From positions 1 through 27,740 of IMG/VR virus record IMGVR_UViG_3300021960_007377: a DNA stretch of 27,740 nt; one strand, given 5' to 3'. The position numbers were made by a program, and so were the translations under genes. Shown here piece by piece: positions 1 to 7,581 of the stretch. Below the pieces are notes generated by a model. It saw only the letters and a list, made by a program, of their open reading frames with translations, was not told the origin of the DNA and ran no database searches. This stretch comes from a virus. How positions within the stretch are numbered: the stretch's first letter is position 1; each line of letters starts with the position of its first letter.

Positions 1-59
1 TATCTGAGTTGGAAAACGTTGTAAAAAATCATATATTAATAAATTGGAGTAAGATATGA
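1..59 (+). CDS. C-terminal end of an upstream gene (partial)
   Basis: In the frame starting at base 3 the sequence is open from the left edge to a TGA at 57-59. That stop overlaps the ATG of the next gene as ATGA, the same junction used repeatedly downstream. About 18 residues are visible, too few to assign a family. The overlap style is the only real support; the 56 bases could also be a non-coding leader, and a GGAG at 46-49 would then be a rare Shine-Dalgarno-like site for the next gene. Confidence 0.5.
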   Translation, partial: SELENVVKNHILINWSKI

Positions 60-979
60 TAGGAGTACATGCATTTTGGTCTAAACCTACTTTAACAGGA
101 ACTAATGGTCACCACTTAGTCGGTAGAGAGAACTTTGATATGCATGATTTTGAAATAGTACATTTCTTACTATCAGCACTTTATTATAAAAAACTTAACG
201 GACCTATACACTTATATACAGATGATACGTTTTTTGAGTACTTAAGACATAAAGGACTGTTGCATGTGTGGGATAAAATAGATACCTCACTGTATAAAGA
301 GTTTAAAAAATTAGGTCTTAATTCAAAATCTAACTGGACAGGGTTTAAAACATGGCTATTACAAAAAATACCAGCCCCTTTTCTACTTTTAGATCATGAC
401 AACATGGTTTATACAAAAATTCCAAAGGAATTATTTAAAACTCCAGTAAGATTTGCTCATTTAGAGATTCCTAACCCACATTGGTACCCTGCTAAAGAGG
501 ATATACAAGTTTTTAACTTTAAATTTGATGATAGTTGGGATTGGACGCTAAATGTACCCAATACATGTATGTTGTATTTCAAAGACGATGGGTTTAAAGA
601 TTTATACTCAAAAATATCTATACAATTTCAGCTAGGTAACACAACTGACGATAAACATTTAGGTGAAGTACAGTATTTGTTTGCCGATCAAAGATTACTT
701 TTGATGTTGTTACACCAACACAAGGTTGAATACGGTACATTTTGTAATCACATCTTTGGTTCTGTTAGACCTGATGATGACCCTGTATGGGTGAAGTATT
801 CTGATGATGAAACTATCAGACAGGTTGGTTTTGATCACACCTGGGCACATAAACATAACTTACTTAACTCTGAATACCACTATACTGAGTATATGGATAG
901 ACATAAGGACATAATTTTCAACACATTTCCAGAACATAAGGAAATTTTTAGACAATTTTATAATGATACACAATTTTAA
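56..979 (+). CDS. Putative GT-A-type glycosyltransferase
   Basis: A 307-residue protein with no signal peptide or membrane segment, so probably cytoplasmic. The N-terminus (VHAFWSKP, residues 4-11) and a hydrophobic strand ending in LLLDHDN (about 110-116) resemble the nucleotide-binding half of GT-A glycosyltransferases, where Asp-x-Asp (here D113-H-D115) binds the metal and sugar nucleotide. The overall look recalls uncharacterised DUF6734-like proteins, but I cannot confirm that. It overlaps the upstream frame by 4 bases and the next glycosyltransferase gene by 17, placing it first in the visible part of the glycan cassette. Donor and acceptor sugars cannot be read from the sequence. The class is likely; the exact family is uncertain. 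Confidence 0.6.
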   Translation: MIGVHAFWSKPTLTGTNGHHLVGRENFDMHDFEIVHFLLSALYYKKLNGPIHLYTDDTFFEYLRHKGLLHVWDKIDTSLYKEFKKLGLNSKSNWTGFKTWLLQKIPAPFLLLDHDNMVYTKIPKELFKTPVRFAHLEIPNPHWYPAKEDIQVFNFKFDDSWDWTLNVPNTCMLYFKDDGFKDLYSKISIQFQLGNTTDDKHLGEVQYLFADQRLLLMLLHQHKVEYGTFCNHIFGSVRPDDDPVWVKYSDDETIRQVGFDHTWAHKHNLLNSEYHYTEYMDRHKDIIFNTFPEHKEIFRQFYNDTQF

Positions 980-1841
980 TAAACATATTCATCAAATTTG
1001 GTTTCAAGAAGGTGATCTTACTGAACAATGGAAAGATCTAGGCAGTCAAGATTATTTTGAAATGCAAAACACGTTTATTGAATTTTGTCAACGCAAAGGC
1101 TGGGAGTATACACTATGGAGAGAAAATAGTATATTAGATTTTATTTCAACTTACTTTCCAGAGTATTTAGATGAATTTAACAGTTTAGATTCTATTATAA
1201 AAAAAGTCGATTGTGCAAGATTAATGATTTTGTACATCTACGGAGGAATGTACGTCGATATAGATTCTTACCTTAAGAGAGATTTGGATGATTTTTTAAA
1301 TTTAGATCATATAGTAAGAGATGAATACGCATACACGTTGTGGCATATTAATCCAAAAATGCCTATAACACATACATACGACTTAATAGCAGGTCAAGAA
1401 AAAACTATATGTGAATACCACTATAATAAATTTGGAATACAAATACCTAAAGTAAATAATGCTGTTATATTTTGCAGGCCTGGATTAGACTTATTTTTAG
1501 AGGTAATTGAAAAAGGATTTAGAAGAAAGCATCATTCTATTATGAATTCTTTCGGTGTTCAGACATTCAGTAACACTGTTTACAATCACATGCGTCAGTT
1601 TATTGATAAAACATTAGAAACCAACCAATATAATTTACCTTCTAAGATACTCACACTACCTTTTATTTACTTTTATGAAATGGATGTTGATCAGGAGTGG
1701 TACATTAAAGCTGGAGGTTTAGAAAAGTATATTAACGACCCACGACAGTTTATCGTACACAAATTTGATGGTAACTGGGATGGTGAACAATATGAAGAGT
1801 TTTTGAATAAACTTACTAACAGAAATATTATTAAATACTAA
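963..1841 (+). CDS. DXD-motif glycosyltransferase (OCH1/capsular type)
   Basis: A 292-residue protein with the hallmark arrangement of the glycosyltransferase family containing a sugar-binding DXD region (Gly_transf_sug, related to yeast OCH1 and capsular transferases). It starts with IHQIWFQ (about 9-15), which matches the typical IHQIW opening. It has D83-CARL followed by LYIYGGMYVDID (90-101), in which D99-I-D101 would bind the metal and nucleotide-sugar. Such enzymes add hexoses to oligosaccharides or polysaccharides. The start overlaps the previous gene by 17 bases, and the stop overlaps the next start by one base (TAATG), suggesting coupled translation. No export signal is visible. The sugar specificity is unknown. 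Confidence 0.82.
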   Translation: MIHNFNKHIHQIWFQEGDLTEQWKDLGSQDYFEMQNTFIEFCQRKGWEYTLWRENSILDFISTYFPEYLDEFNSLDSIIKKVDCARLMILYIYGGMYVDIDSYLKRDLDDFLNLDHIVRDEYAYTLWHINPKMPITHTYDLIAGQEKTICEYHYNKFGIQIPKVNNAVIFCRPGLDLFLEVIEKGFRRKHHSIMNSFGVQTFSNTVYNHMRQFIDKTLETNQYNLPSKILTLPFIYFYEMDVDQEWYIKAGGLEKYINDPRQFIVHKFDGNWDGEQYEEFLNKLTNRNIIKY

Positions 1842-2680
1842 TGTTAAATTTAGTTACAGTAGTAGGGTATAACACAATAACAACCTCTCAAATGTTAAAA
1901 CATTATGAGAATATGGTTGATAAAATGTATGTTTGTGTGTTGACTGATAGAGAACATATGTTTGTACTTGATGAACTTGAAGAATTAAATATACCTGTAC
2001 ATAAAGTAGTAGTTCAAGATAAATTTAACTGGTATGGAGTAACTCCTCTTTACAATGAAATAAAAGCAACAAAACCAAATGATTGGTGGATAGTGGCTGA
2101 TGATGATGAGTTGCAAGTTTATCCATATAATATTGAAGATATTATTAGAGACTGTGAAAAAGGAGGATACGACTTTGTAACAGGTGGCTTTTTAGATAGA
2201 ATAGGTAAGAATGGTACTTTACCTAAAGTTACTAAAGATACAGACTTACATAAAGAGTTTCCTTTAGCAGGTTTCTTTAGAAACCCAATGTCTGGGGCAT
2301 GTCCTAACAAAGTTACTTTAATGAGAGGTTATCAAAAAGTAACCGATGGACAACATTATGCTGCTTTTGACGATGGTACTAACAGCTGGGGAAGAAAACA
2401 CCCAAAAAGAATGCCTGTAGAGCAAGTATTTACCCAAGTACACCACTTTAAATGGGATCAATCAGTATTAGAAAGACTATTATGGACTGCGAGTATGAAA
2501 GATTATTATAGATCTACAGCAGAATTTCAGAAAATGCATGATGCAATTATTGGTTCAGGTAACAAAATCGACATACATAATCTTAAGTATTTAGTTGAAA
2601 ATATGAAAGAATTTTCTTATATTAATTATAATGACTACCCTCATTGGGGTACGTTAACTGATAAAATAGTGTCAATATGA
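1841..2680 (+). CDS. Family 2-like glycosyltransferase
   Basis: A 279-residue protein. After the first beta strands comes WWIVADDDE (82-90), an acidic metal-binding motif of the family 2 type. A second conserved-looking block, VHHFKWD (200-206), resembles the HFKW signature of GT92/DUF23 and Glyco_tranf_2_4-type enzymes. The N-terminal region (LVTVVGYN) looks like the first strand of a GT-A fold. It is joined to its neighbours by TAATG upstream and ATGA downstream. There is no membrane segment, so it likely acts in the host cytoplasm on a nucleotide sugar. The acceptor is unknown. Confidence 0.72.
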   Translation: MLNLVTVVGYNTITTSQMLKHYENMVDKMYVCVLTDREHMFVLDELEELNIPVHKVVVQDKFNWYGVTPLYNEIKATKPNDWWIVADDDELQVYPYNIEDIIRDCEKGGYDFVTGGFLDRIGKNGTLPKVTKDTDLHKEFPLAGFFRNPMSGACPNKVTLMRGYQKVTDGQHYAAFDDGTNSWGRKHPKRMPVEQVFTQVHHFKWDQSVLERLLWTASMKDYYRSTAEFQKMHDAIIGSGNKIDIHNLKYLVENMKEFSYINYNDYPHWGTLTDKIVSI

Positions 2681-2868
2681 GTGATAACATTGAAAAACAG
2701 ATACTAGAAGAACGTAAAGTCAAAGCTCTAGAAAAAATAGGTAACTGTTTAGATACCCTTACCCTTTGGTTTGAAGAAATAGATAAAGAAGAGTGGGGAG
2801 AAAGAATTGAATGGTACCTAGATCTGTATAGAAAAAAATACCTTAGTGACGTAGAAGATGACGCATAA
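2677..2868 (+). CDS. Small acidic helical protein, function unknown
   Basis: A 63-residue ORF between two glycosyltransferase genes, overlapping the upstream one by ATGA and the downstream one by 11 bases. It is rich in Glu, Lys and Leu and looks largely helical, with two Trp-containing patches (LTLWFEE and EWGERIEWYL). I do not recognise a family. Its fit into the overlapping gene string supports it being real. It could be an accessory or partner protein for an adjacent transferase, but that is a guess. Confidence 0.6.
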   Translation: MSDNIEKQILEERKVKALEKIGNCLDTLTLWFEEIDKEEWGERIEWYLDLYRKKYLSDVEDDA

Positions 2869-4258
2869 GTTAGGTATTATAATTCCCTACAGAAATAGAC
2901 CTAATCAGTTATCCGAGTTTAGAAAAAGTATTTCTTCCTACCTAAGTACACCTCACGAGGTTATAGTTGTAGATCAACAAGATGATTTAGATTTTAATAG
3001 AGGTAAGCTTTTAAATATAGGTTTTCAAAAAGCGGACGAATTAGGTTGTGACTATATTGCGTTACACGATATAGATATGCTACCTATTGATGCTGATTAT
3101 ACATACAGTGACAAACCTGTACACCTAATTACTGAGTTAGATTTACCAGAAGGAGTAAATAGACAGTTATTTGATAGTTACTTTGGCGGAGTTACTCTGT
3201 TTCCTTCTTACATCTATAAACAGATAAATGGTTATTCAAATGAGTATTACGGTTGGGGGTTTGAAGATGATGATTTATTTTTAAGGTGTATTGAAAACGG
3301 TATTAATTTAGATAGTAAAGTCGTTCCTCAATTTACCAGAAATGCTGTTGGACTGAAGTTTAACGGTAAAGATAGTTTTGCCGCTGTACCAAATGTATTA
3401 AAATCATTCAGAGATTATACAGTATTTACTTCATTTAGATTTGATGAAATTAATAGACTTAAGGAAAACATAACAGATAATAATTCTATTTTTAGTATAC
3501 CTGGTTTTGATACTACGTTACTTATTAATTCATTCTTCGATTTATCCTTTCAGTTTTGGAAAAAAGATCTTAGTTCTATTTCTATTAATAACAAAATATT
3601 ACCTCAAGGGCATTTTAATGTTGCAGTAAAATTTAGTAATAAATCAAATCCTGCTTGTATTTCGGTATACGTTAATGGGAAAAAAATAGGTGATAATACA
3701 TATGATGAACTACTACCAATACACAAAAGCAAGTTAATCTACCTAGGAGTTGGAGACCCTAACAGAGATGAGAAACAAAATTGGTTTAATGGTAGTATTG
3801 ACAGATTCGCTATCTTTAATAGATGTTTAACAGATGATGAAATATATAGATTAACATCTAAAGCACCTCATACACTATTTGACTTTACTTTTTCAGATGA
3901 TTTAGTTAGTTATTATGAAATGTTAAACATTAAATCAAACACATTAATAGATTTAGCAGGAGAAAACGATGGGTATAGTTCTAACTGTAAACAAGTATAT
4001 ATGCCAAAGTCTAAAGATATTAATGTATTTTTACCTCACAGACGAGAAGGTAAATTTAAGGTTTTACCACACAAAGAAAATGGGTACAAAGATGGGTACT
4101 GGGTCAACTGGGCAAGTAGACAAAACCAGTTAAAATACTTAAAAAAGTTTTACAAAAAAAGATCTAAATTTAAAAATGATGGACTATCAACGTTAAAGTA
4201 TAAAATTAGTCAAAATTTTAGCAGTGGTAATTTTCATCATTTAGAAGTACATTTATGA
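2858..4258 (+). CDS. Beta-1,4-galactosyltransferase-like enzyme with inserted LamG-like domain
   Basis: A 466-residue protein. Residues 5-145 carry the beta-1,4-galactosyltransferase (GT7) signature: IIPYRNR (8-14), FNRGKLLNIGF (46-56), HDIDMLP (70-76) with the metal-binding DID, FGGV (109-112), and NGYSNEYYGWGFEDDD (124-139). The C-terminal 80 residues also look like GT7: H405 in VLPHKEN and NDGLSTLKY (440-448), which resembles the SDGLNSLTY block of animal enzymes. Between these, roughly residues 165-380, lies a beta-rich LamG/concanavalin-like region with FNGKDSFAAVP, VYVNGKKIG, LIYLGVGD and a closing DLAGENDG. The lectin-like domain thus appears nested inside the catalytic fold. A tandem paralogue follows by ATGA overlap. 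The domain boundaries are inferred by eye. Confidence 0.82.
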   Translation: MTHKLGIIIPYRNRPNQLSEFRKSISSYLSTPHEVIVVDQQDDLDFNRGKLLNIGFQKADELGCDYIALHDIDMLPIDADYTYSDKPVHLITELDLPEGVNRQLFDSYFGGVTLFPSYIYKQINGYSNEYYGWGFEDDDLFLRCIENGINLDSKVVPQFTRNAVGLKFNGKDSFAAVPNVLKSFRDYTVFTSFRFDEINRLKENITDNNSIFSIPGFDTTLLINSFFDLSFQFWKKDLSSISINNKILPQGHFNVAVKFSNKSNPACISVYVNGKKIGDNTYDELLPIHKSKLIYLGVGDPNRDEKQNWFNGSIDRFAIFNRCLTDDEIYRLTSKAPHTLFDFTFSDDLVSYYEMLNIKSNTLIDLAGENDGYSSNCKQVYMPKSKDINVFLPHRREGKFKVLPHKENGYKDGYWVNWASRQNQLKYLKKFYKKRSKFKNDGLSTLKYKISQNFSSGNFHHLEVHL

Positions 4259-5652
4259 AATTAGGAGTTTGCGTACCATATAGGAATAGAGAAGCTCATT
4301 TACATGAGTTTATACCAAGGGTTGGAAAACACCTTAAAGCTCAAGGTATAGATTTTCAGATGTACTTCTGTCATCAAGTTGATGATAAACTGTTTAATAG
4401 AGGTGCTACTAAAAATATAGCAGCCAAGCATGCTTTTGAAGAAGGGTGTGATTACATTGTCTGGCATGACATTGATATGATACCAGAACCTGATGCTGAT
4501 TATTCTTACCCAAAAGAAAACCCTATCCACCTAGCAACTAGAATATCTCAAATGGACTATAAACTAAAGTATCATGAATATTTTGGTGGAGCAGTTTTAT
4601 TTACAAAAGAACAAGTAGAAGCTACTAATGGTTATTCAAATGACTATTGGGACTGGGGGATGGAAGATGATGATCTATTCTGGAGATGTCACTTAGAGGG
4701 TATGACTAACGATACGTATCTAGACGTACCATTTAAACAAAAACGGATATTACAGTTTGATGGTAATAACTCATGGGCTAAGTTACCAAAAAGTAGAGAA
4801 CTAAGAACATTTAGTAACGATAGCCATACAGTTTCTATTTTAGTTAAATGTTTTCAACAACCGGATAAACAGTCAGAGTTTTTGATTGGGGCTAAAGATA
4901 AAAAGTATGTAGAATACCCAATATTAAGAATACCTGGATTTGATTACGGTATTTCATTTAATAATTCTAGAGCAATATCATTTCAATACTGGAATATATT
5001 CAACCAACATAACTACATGTGGTTAAAAAGATATGAAGGTCAATGGAGTTGGATTACAGTGGTGTTAGATGCAGATAAAAATTTATCTCATTTTTACCTA
5101 AACGGTACTGAAGTTGATAGTAAAGCAGGACACGGCAGTGAATCTCCTTGGAAGTTCAATGGCAAATTAAAAAAATATTCAGGTAAAGATGTTTATTTAG
5201 GAATAACTCCTTCTTTAGGTGAAAACGATCCTGCTAAATACTTTAAAGGTGAGATAGCTGACTTAAAAATTTGGGATAGAGCATTATCAGAACAAGAAGT
5301 AAAAGACTTACCTTTAGAGTACCCTTTAGACAGTATTATTTATAAGTATAATATTGATGAATTGATAAAACATCAATGTAATGAGGTTGTAGAAGAAGTT
5401 AAGGTTCCTAATTCTATTATTCCACATAGACGTACCGCTAGATTTACTTGTCTTCCTCATGAAGATGAAGGTTTAGTAGACGGTAAATGGACTAAAGGGG
5501 AAACTACTGCTCGAAATGAACGTAGATATGTACTTGAAATGCAAAAAGGTACATGGGATTATAAATCAGACGGTATAAAGCAAGTAAAATATGAGCTTGT
5601 AGGAGAGGAAATACTTACACCGTGGGCAAAAATGATTAACATAAGGTTGTGA
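4255..5652 (+). CDS. Second beta-1,4-galactosyltransferase-like enzyme with inserted LamG-like domain
   Basis: A 465-residue paralogue of the preceding gene with the same plan. It has VPYRNR (7-12), LFNRGATKN (46-54), HDIDMIP (71-77), YFGGAVLF (109-116) and NGYSNDYWDWGMEDDD (125-140). An insert of about 166-375 begins with FDGNNSWAKLP and includes FYLNGTEVD, VYLGITP, FKGEIADLKIWDRALSEQE, typical of LamG-like sandwiches. A C-terminal GT7-like remnant holds IPHRRTARFTCLPHE and KSDGIKQVKYEL (near 437-448). The corresponding C-terminal blocks begin at the same residue number (about 385) in both paralogues, so they probably arose by tandem duplication of an already nested gene and then diverged. 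It ends in GTGA, overlapping the radical SAM start. The donor is likely UDP-Gal or UDP-GalNAc from the family, not from direct evidence. Confidence 0.82.
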   Translation: MKLGVCVPYRNREAHLHEFIPRVGKHLKAQGIDFQMYFCHQVDDKLFNRGATKNIAAKHAFEEGCDYIVWHDIDMIPEPDADYSYPKENPIHLATRISQMDYKLKYHEYFGGAVLFTKEQVEATNGYSNDYWDWGMEDDDLFWRCHLEGMTNDTYLDVPFKQKRILQFDGNNSWAKLPKSRELRTFSNDSHTVSILVKCFQQPDKQSEFLIGAKDKKYVEYPILRIPGFDYGISFNNSRAISFQYWNIFNQHNYMWLKRYEGQWSWITVVLDADKNLSHFYLNGTEVDSKAGHGSESPWKFNGKLKKYSGKDVYLGITPSLGENDPAKYFKGEIADLKIWDRALSEQEVKDLPLEYPLDSIIYKYNIDELIKHQCNEVVEEVKVPNSIIPHRRTARFTCLPHEDEGLVDGKWTKGETTARNERRYVLEMQKGTWDYKSDGIKQVKYELVGEEILTPWAKMINIRL

Positions 5653-7019
5653 ATTCACAGGAAGTAAAAAGTAAATTAGATAAAGTAGGCTGTGGGTTTT
5701 GTTTAGCAAAATGGACACAAGTTACAATGCATTTAGGTTTGGGAATGACTCACTCCTGTCACCACCCATCTCCTCACAAAATACCTATTAATGAAGTAAA
5801 ACGTAACCCATCGGCACTACATAATACATTATTTAAGAAAAGAAAAAGAAAAGAAATGTTAGAAGGCAAAAGACCTTCTGAATGTAGTTATTGTTGGAAT
5901 ATAGAAGATAACTCTAATGCATTTTCTGATAGAGTATTTAAATCTAGCGAACCTTGGTCTTTAGATCAGTTCGATAAAATTAAATCAAGTGATTGGCGAG
6001 ATAATATTAACCCTAAGTATGTAGAAGTTTCATTTTCAAATACATGCAACTTTAAATGTGCTTATTGTGGCCCTCAATATTCTTCCAAATGGGTTGAAGA
6101 AATCGAAAAGTACGGAGGGTATAATACAACACAGAAGTATAACAACTTAGATGATTTACGAGCTAAAAATGAATTACCATTTAAACAATCTGAACACAAC
6201 CCTTATGTAGAAGCTTTTTGGGAATGGTGGCCTGACTTATATAAAGATTTACACACTTTTAGAATCACCGGAGGAGAACCTTTACTATCTAAAGATACTT
6301 TTAAGGTATTAGAGTATATTCAAGAACATTGGGAGGAAAACCCTAACCTATCTTTAGCTATAAACACTAACTTAGGAGTACCAGATGCATTAATTGATAA
6401 ATTAATTACAATTGCAAAAGATTTATGTGAGAATAATAAAGTTAAAGAACTTATTATATTTACATCAGTAGAAGCTACAAAAGAACAAGCTGAATACACT
6501 AGGTTTGGATTAAATTACGATAAGTTTTGGCAGAATGTAGATAATATATTAACACAATTACCAAAAGTAACAGTTAATATTATGGCAGCATTTAATGCTC
6601 TATCTGTTTTTACGTACAGTGACCTTATAGATAAAGTGTACGAAATGAAAAAGAAACACCACAATGAACAAAGGTATTGGATTTCTGCTCTTCAATTAGA
6701 CACCTCTTATATTAGATGGCCACAACATCTTTCTATACTAGTATTAGAGACACAACATAAAGAACTAATACTTGAAGCAGCTAAAAAAGCTTTTTACTAT
6801 GGAGCTAAAGGTTTTTCAAAAGAATTTTACGGATATTCTGGTATCGAAATACAGAAAATAAAAAGACTATATGACTATTCAATATCTGAAAAAAACTTTG
6901 ATGTAGATAAAAACAGAAAAGACTTTGGTAAATTTATTACCGATTACGATAAACGTAGGAACACAAATTTTAACAAAACTTTCCCACAACTAAAAGAGTT
7001 TTATGCTGAGTATAAATAA
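5649..7019 (+). CDS. Radical SAM protein with N-terminal twitch/SPASM-like cysteine region
   Basis: A 456-residue protein starting at GTG within a GTGA overlap. The radical SAM core is clear: CNFKCAYC (C133, C137, C140; CxxxCxxC binds the 4Fe-4S cluster and SAM), then ITGGEPLL (206-213), the SAM-binding GGEP motif. Ahead of the core are five more cysteines (C15, C18, C37, C79, C82), arranged as GCGFC, SCHH and ECSYCW. This resembles the auxiliary cluster region of twitch/SPASM proteins, but it lies N-terminal rather than C-terminal to the core. Proteins annotated as twitch-domain radical SAM occur in marine T4-like phages. The substrate is unknown; the surrounding glycan genes make a sugar or cell-surface substrate plausible. 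Confidence 0.85.
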   Translation: MNSQEVKSKLDKVGCGFCLAKWTQVTMHLGLGMTHSCHHPSPHKIPINEVKRNPSALHNTLFKKRKRKEMLEGKRPSECSYCWNIEDNSNAFSDRVFKSSEPWSLDQFDKIKSSDWRDNINPKYVEVSFSNTCNFKCAYCGPQYSSKWVEEIEKYGGYNTTQKYNNLDDLRAKNELPFKQSEHNPYVEAFWEWWPDLYKDLHTFRITGGEPLLSKDTFKVLEYIQEHWEENPNLSLAINTNLGVPDALIDKLITIAKDLCENNKVKELIIFTSVEATKEQAEYTRFGLNYDKFWQNVDNILTQLPKVTVNIMAAFNALSVFTYSDLIDKVYEMKKKHHNEQRYWISALQLDTSYIRWPQHLSILVLETQHKELILEAAKKAFYYGAKGFSKEFYGYSGIEIQKIKRLYDYSISEKNFDVDKNRKDFGKFITDYDKRRNTNFNKTFPQLKEFYAEYK

Positions 7020-7581
7020 ACATGATGTGTGGGCATTTTGGCCAAGTAGTATTTGCGAGAATTTTTCTGATAAAATTGCAAATAAGTACATATCTGGTGA
7101 ATATGATTTTGAAATCTATACTAAATTCTCAGTTGAAGAAGATGTAGATCAAAGATTAACTATTATTAGTATGCTACCCACATATGTTTCTTATGATTTA
7201 TATAACCAGTGGGTTAACGGTATAGTTGTTAATACCGATGATGGTGTAACCGGTACCCAACTAGAAGGTTTAGTTAAACAAGGTAAAATACATGAATTGG
7301 TTTGGAAAAATAAAAAAAATTCATATTTTGAAGTTATACTTGATTCTGAAATAATACATATTACTAAAAACTTTCCTATGAATAAGGAAATGCAAATACT
7401 GTTTGGAGCTGGTAATATACCTTCTCATGAAGGTAACCACAATTACTGTGCTTTAAATTTATATGAGTTTAAAATAACTGTTAATAACGAATTACTAAGT
7501 TACCACACATTCGATAAATTTATTGAAAACAAATCCGTTGACATAACTGGTAATTGTAATTTTATACATAAGTTAACCTAA
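7003..7581 (+). CDS. Possible stand-alone LamG-like lectin domain protein
   Basis: A 192-residue protein overlapping the radical SAM gene by 17 bases. I see no catalytic motif. The pattern is alternating beta strands: YDFEIYTKFSVEE (about 34-46), YFEVILDSEIIHI, MQILFGAG, LNLYEFKITVN and a closing VDITGNCNFIHKL. The order of a strand, then a glycine-rich turn (FGAGNIPSHEG), then a final DxTGN block resembles the LamG-like inserts in the two galactosyltransferase-like neighbours, where the closing block is DLAGENDG. I therefore suggest a carbohydrate-binding jelly roll, but the identity is weak and a different beta sandwich is possible. It joins the next gene by TAATG. Confidence 0.45.
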   Translation: MLSINKHDVWAFWPSSICENFSDKIANKYISGEYDFEIYTKFSVEEDVDQRLTIISMLPTYVSYDLYNQWVNGIVVNTDDGVTGTQLEGLVKQGKIHELVWKNKKNSYFEVILDSEIIHITKNFPMNKEMQILFGAGNIPSHEGNHNYCALNLYEFKITVNNELLSYHTFDKFIENKSVDITGNCNFIHKLT

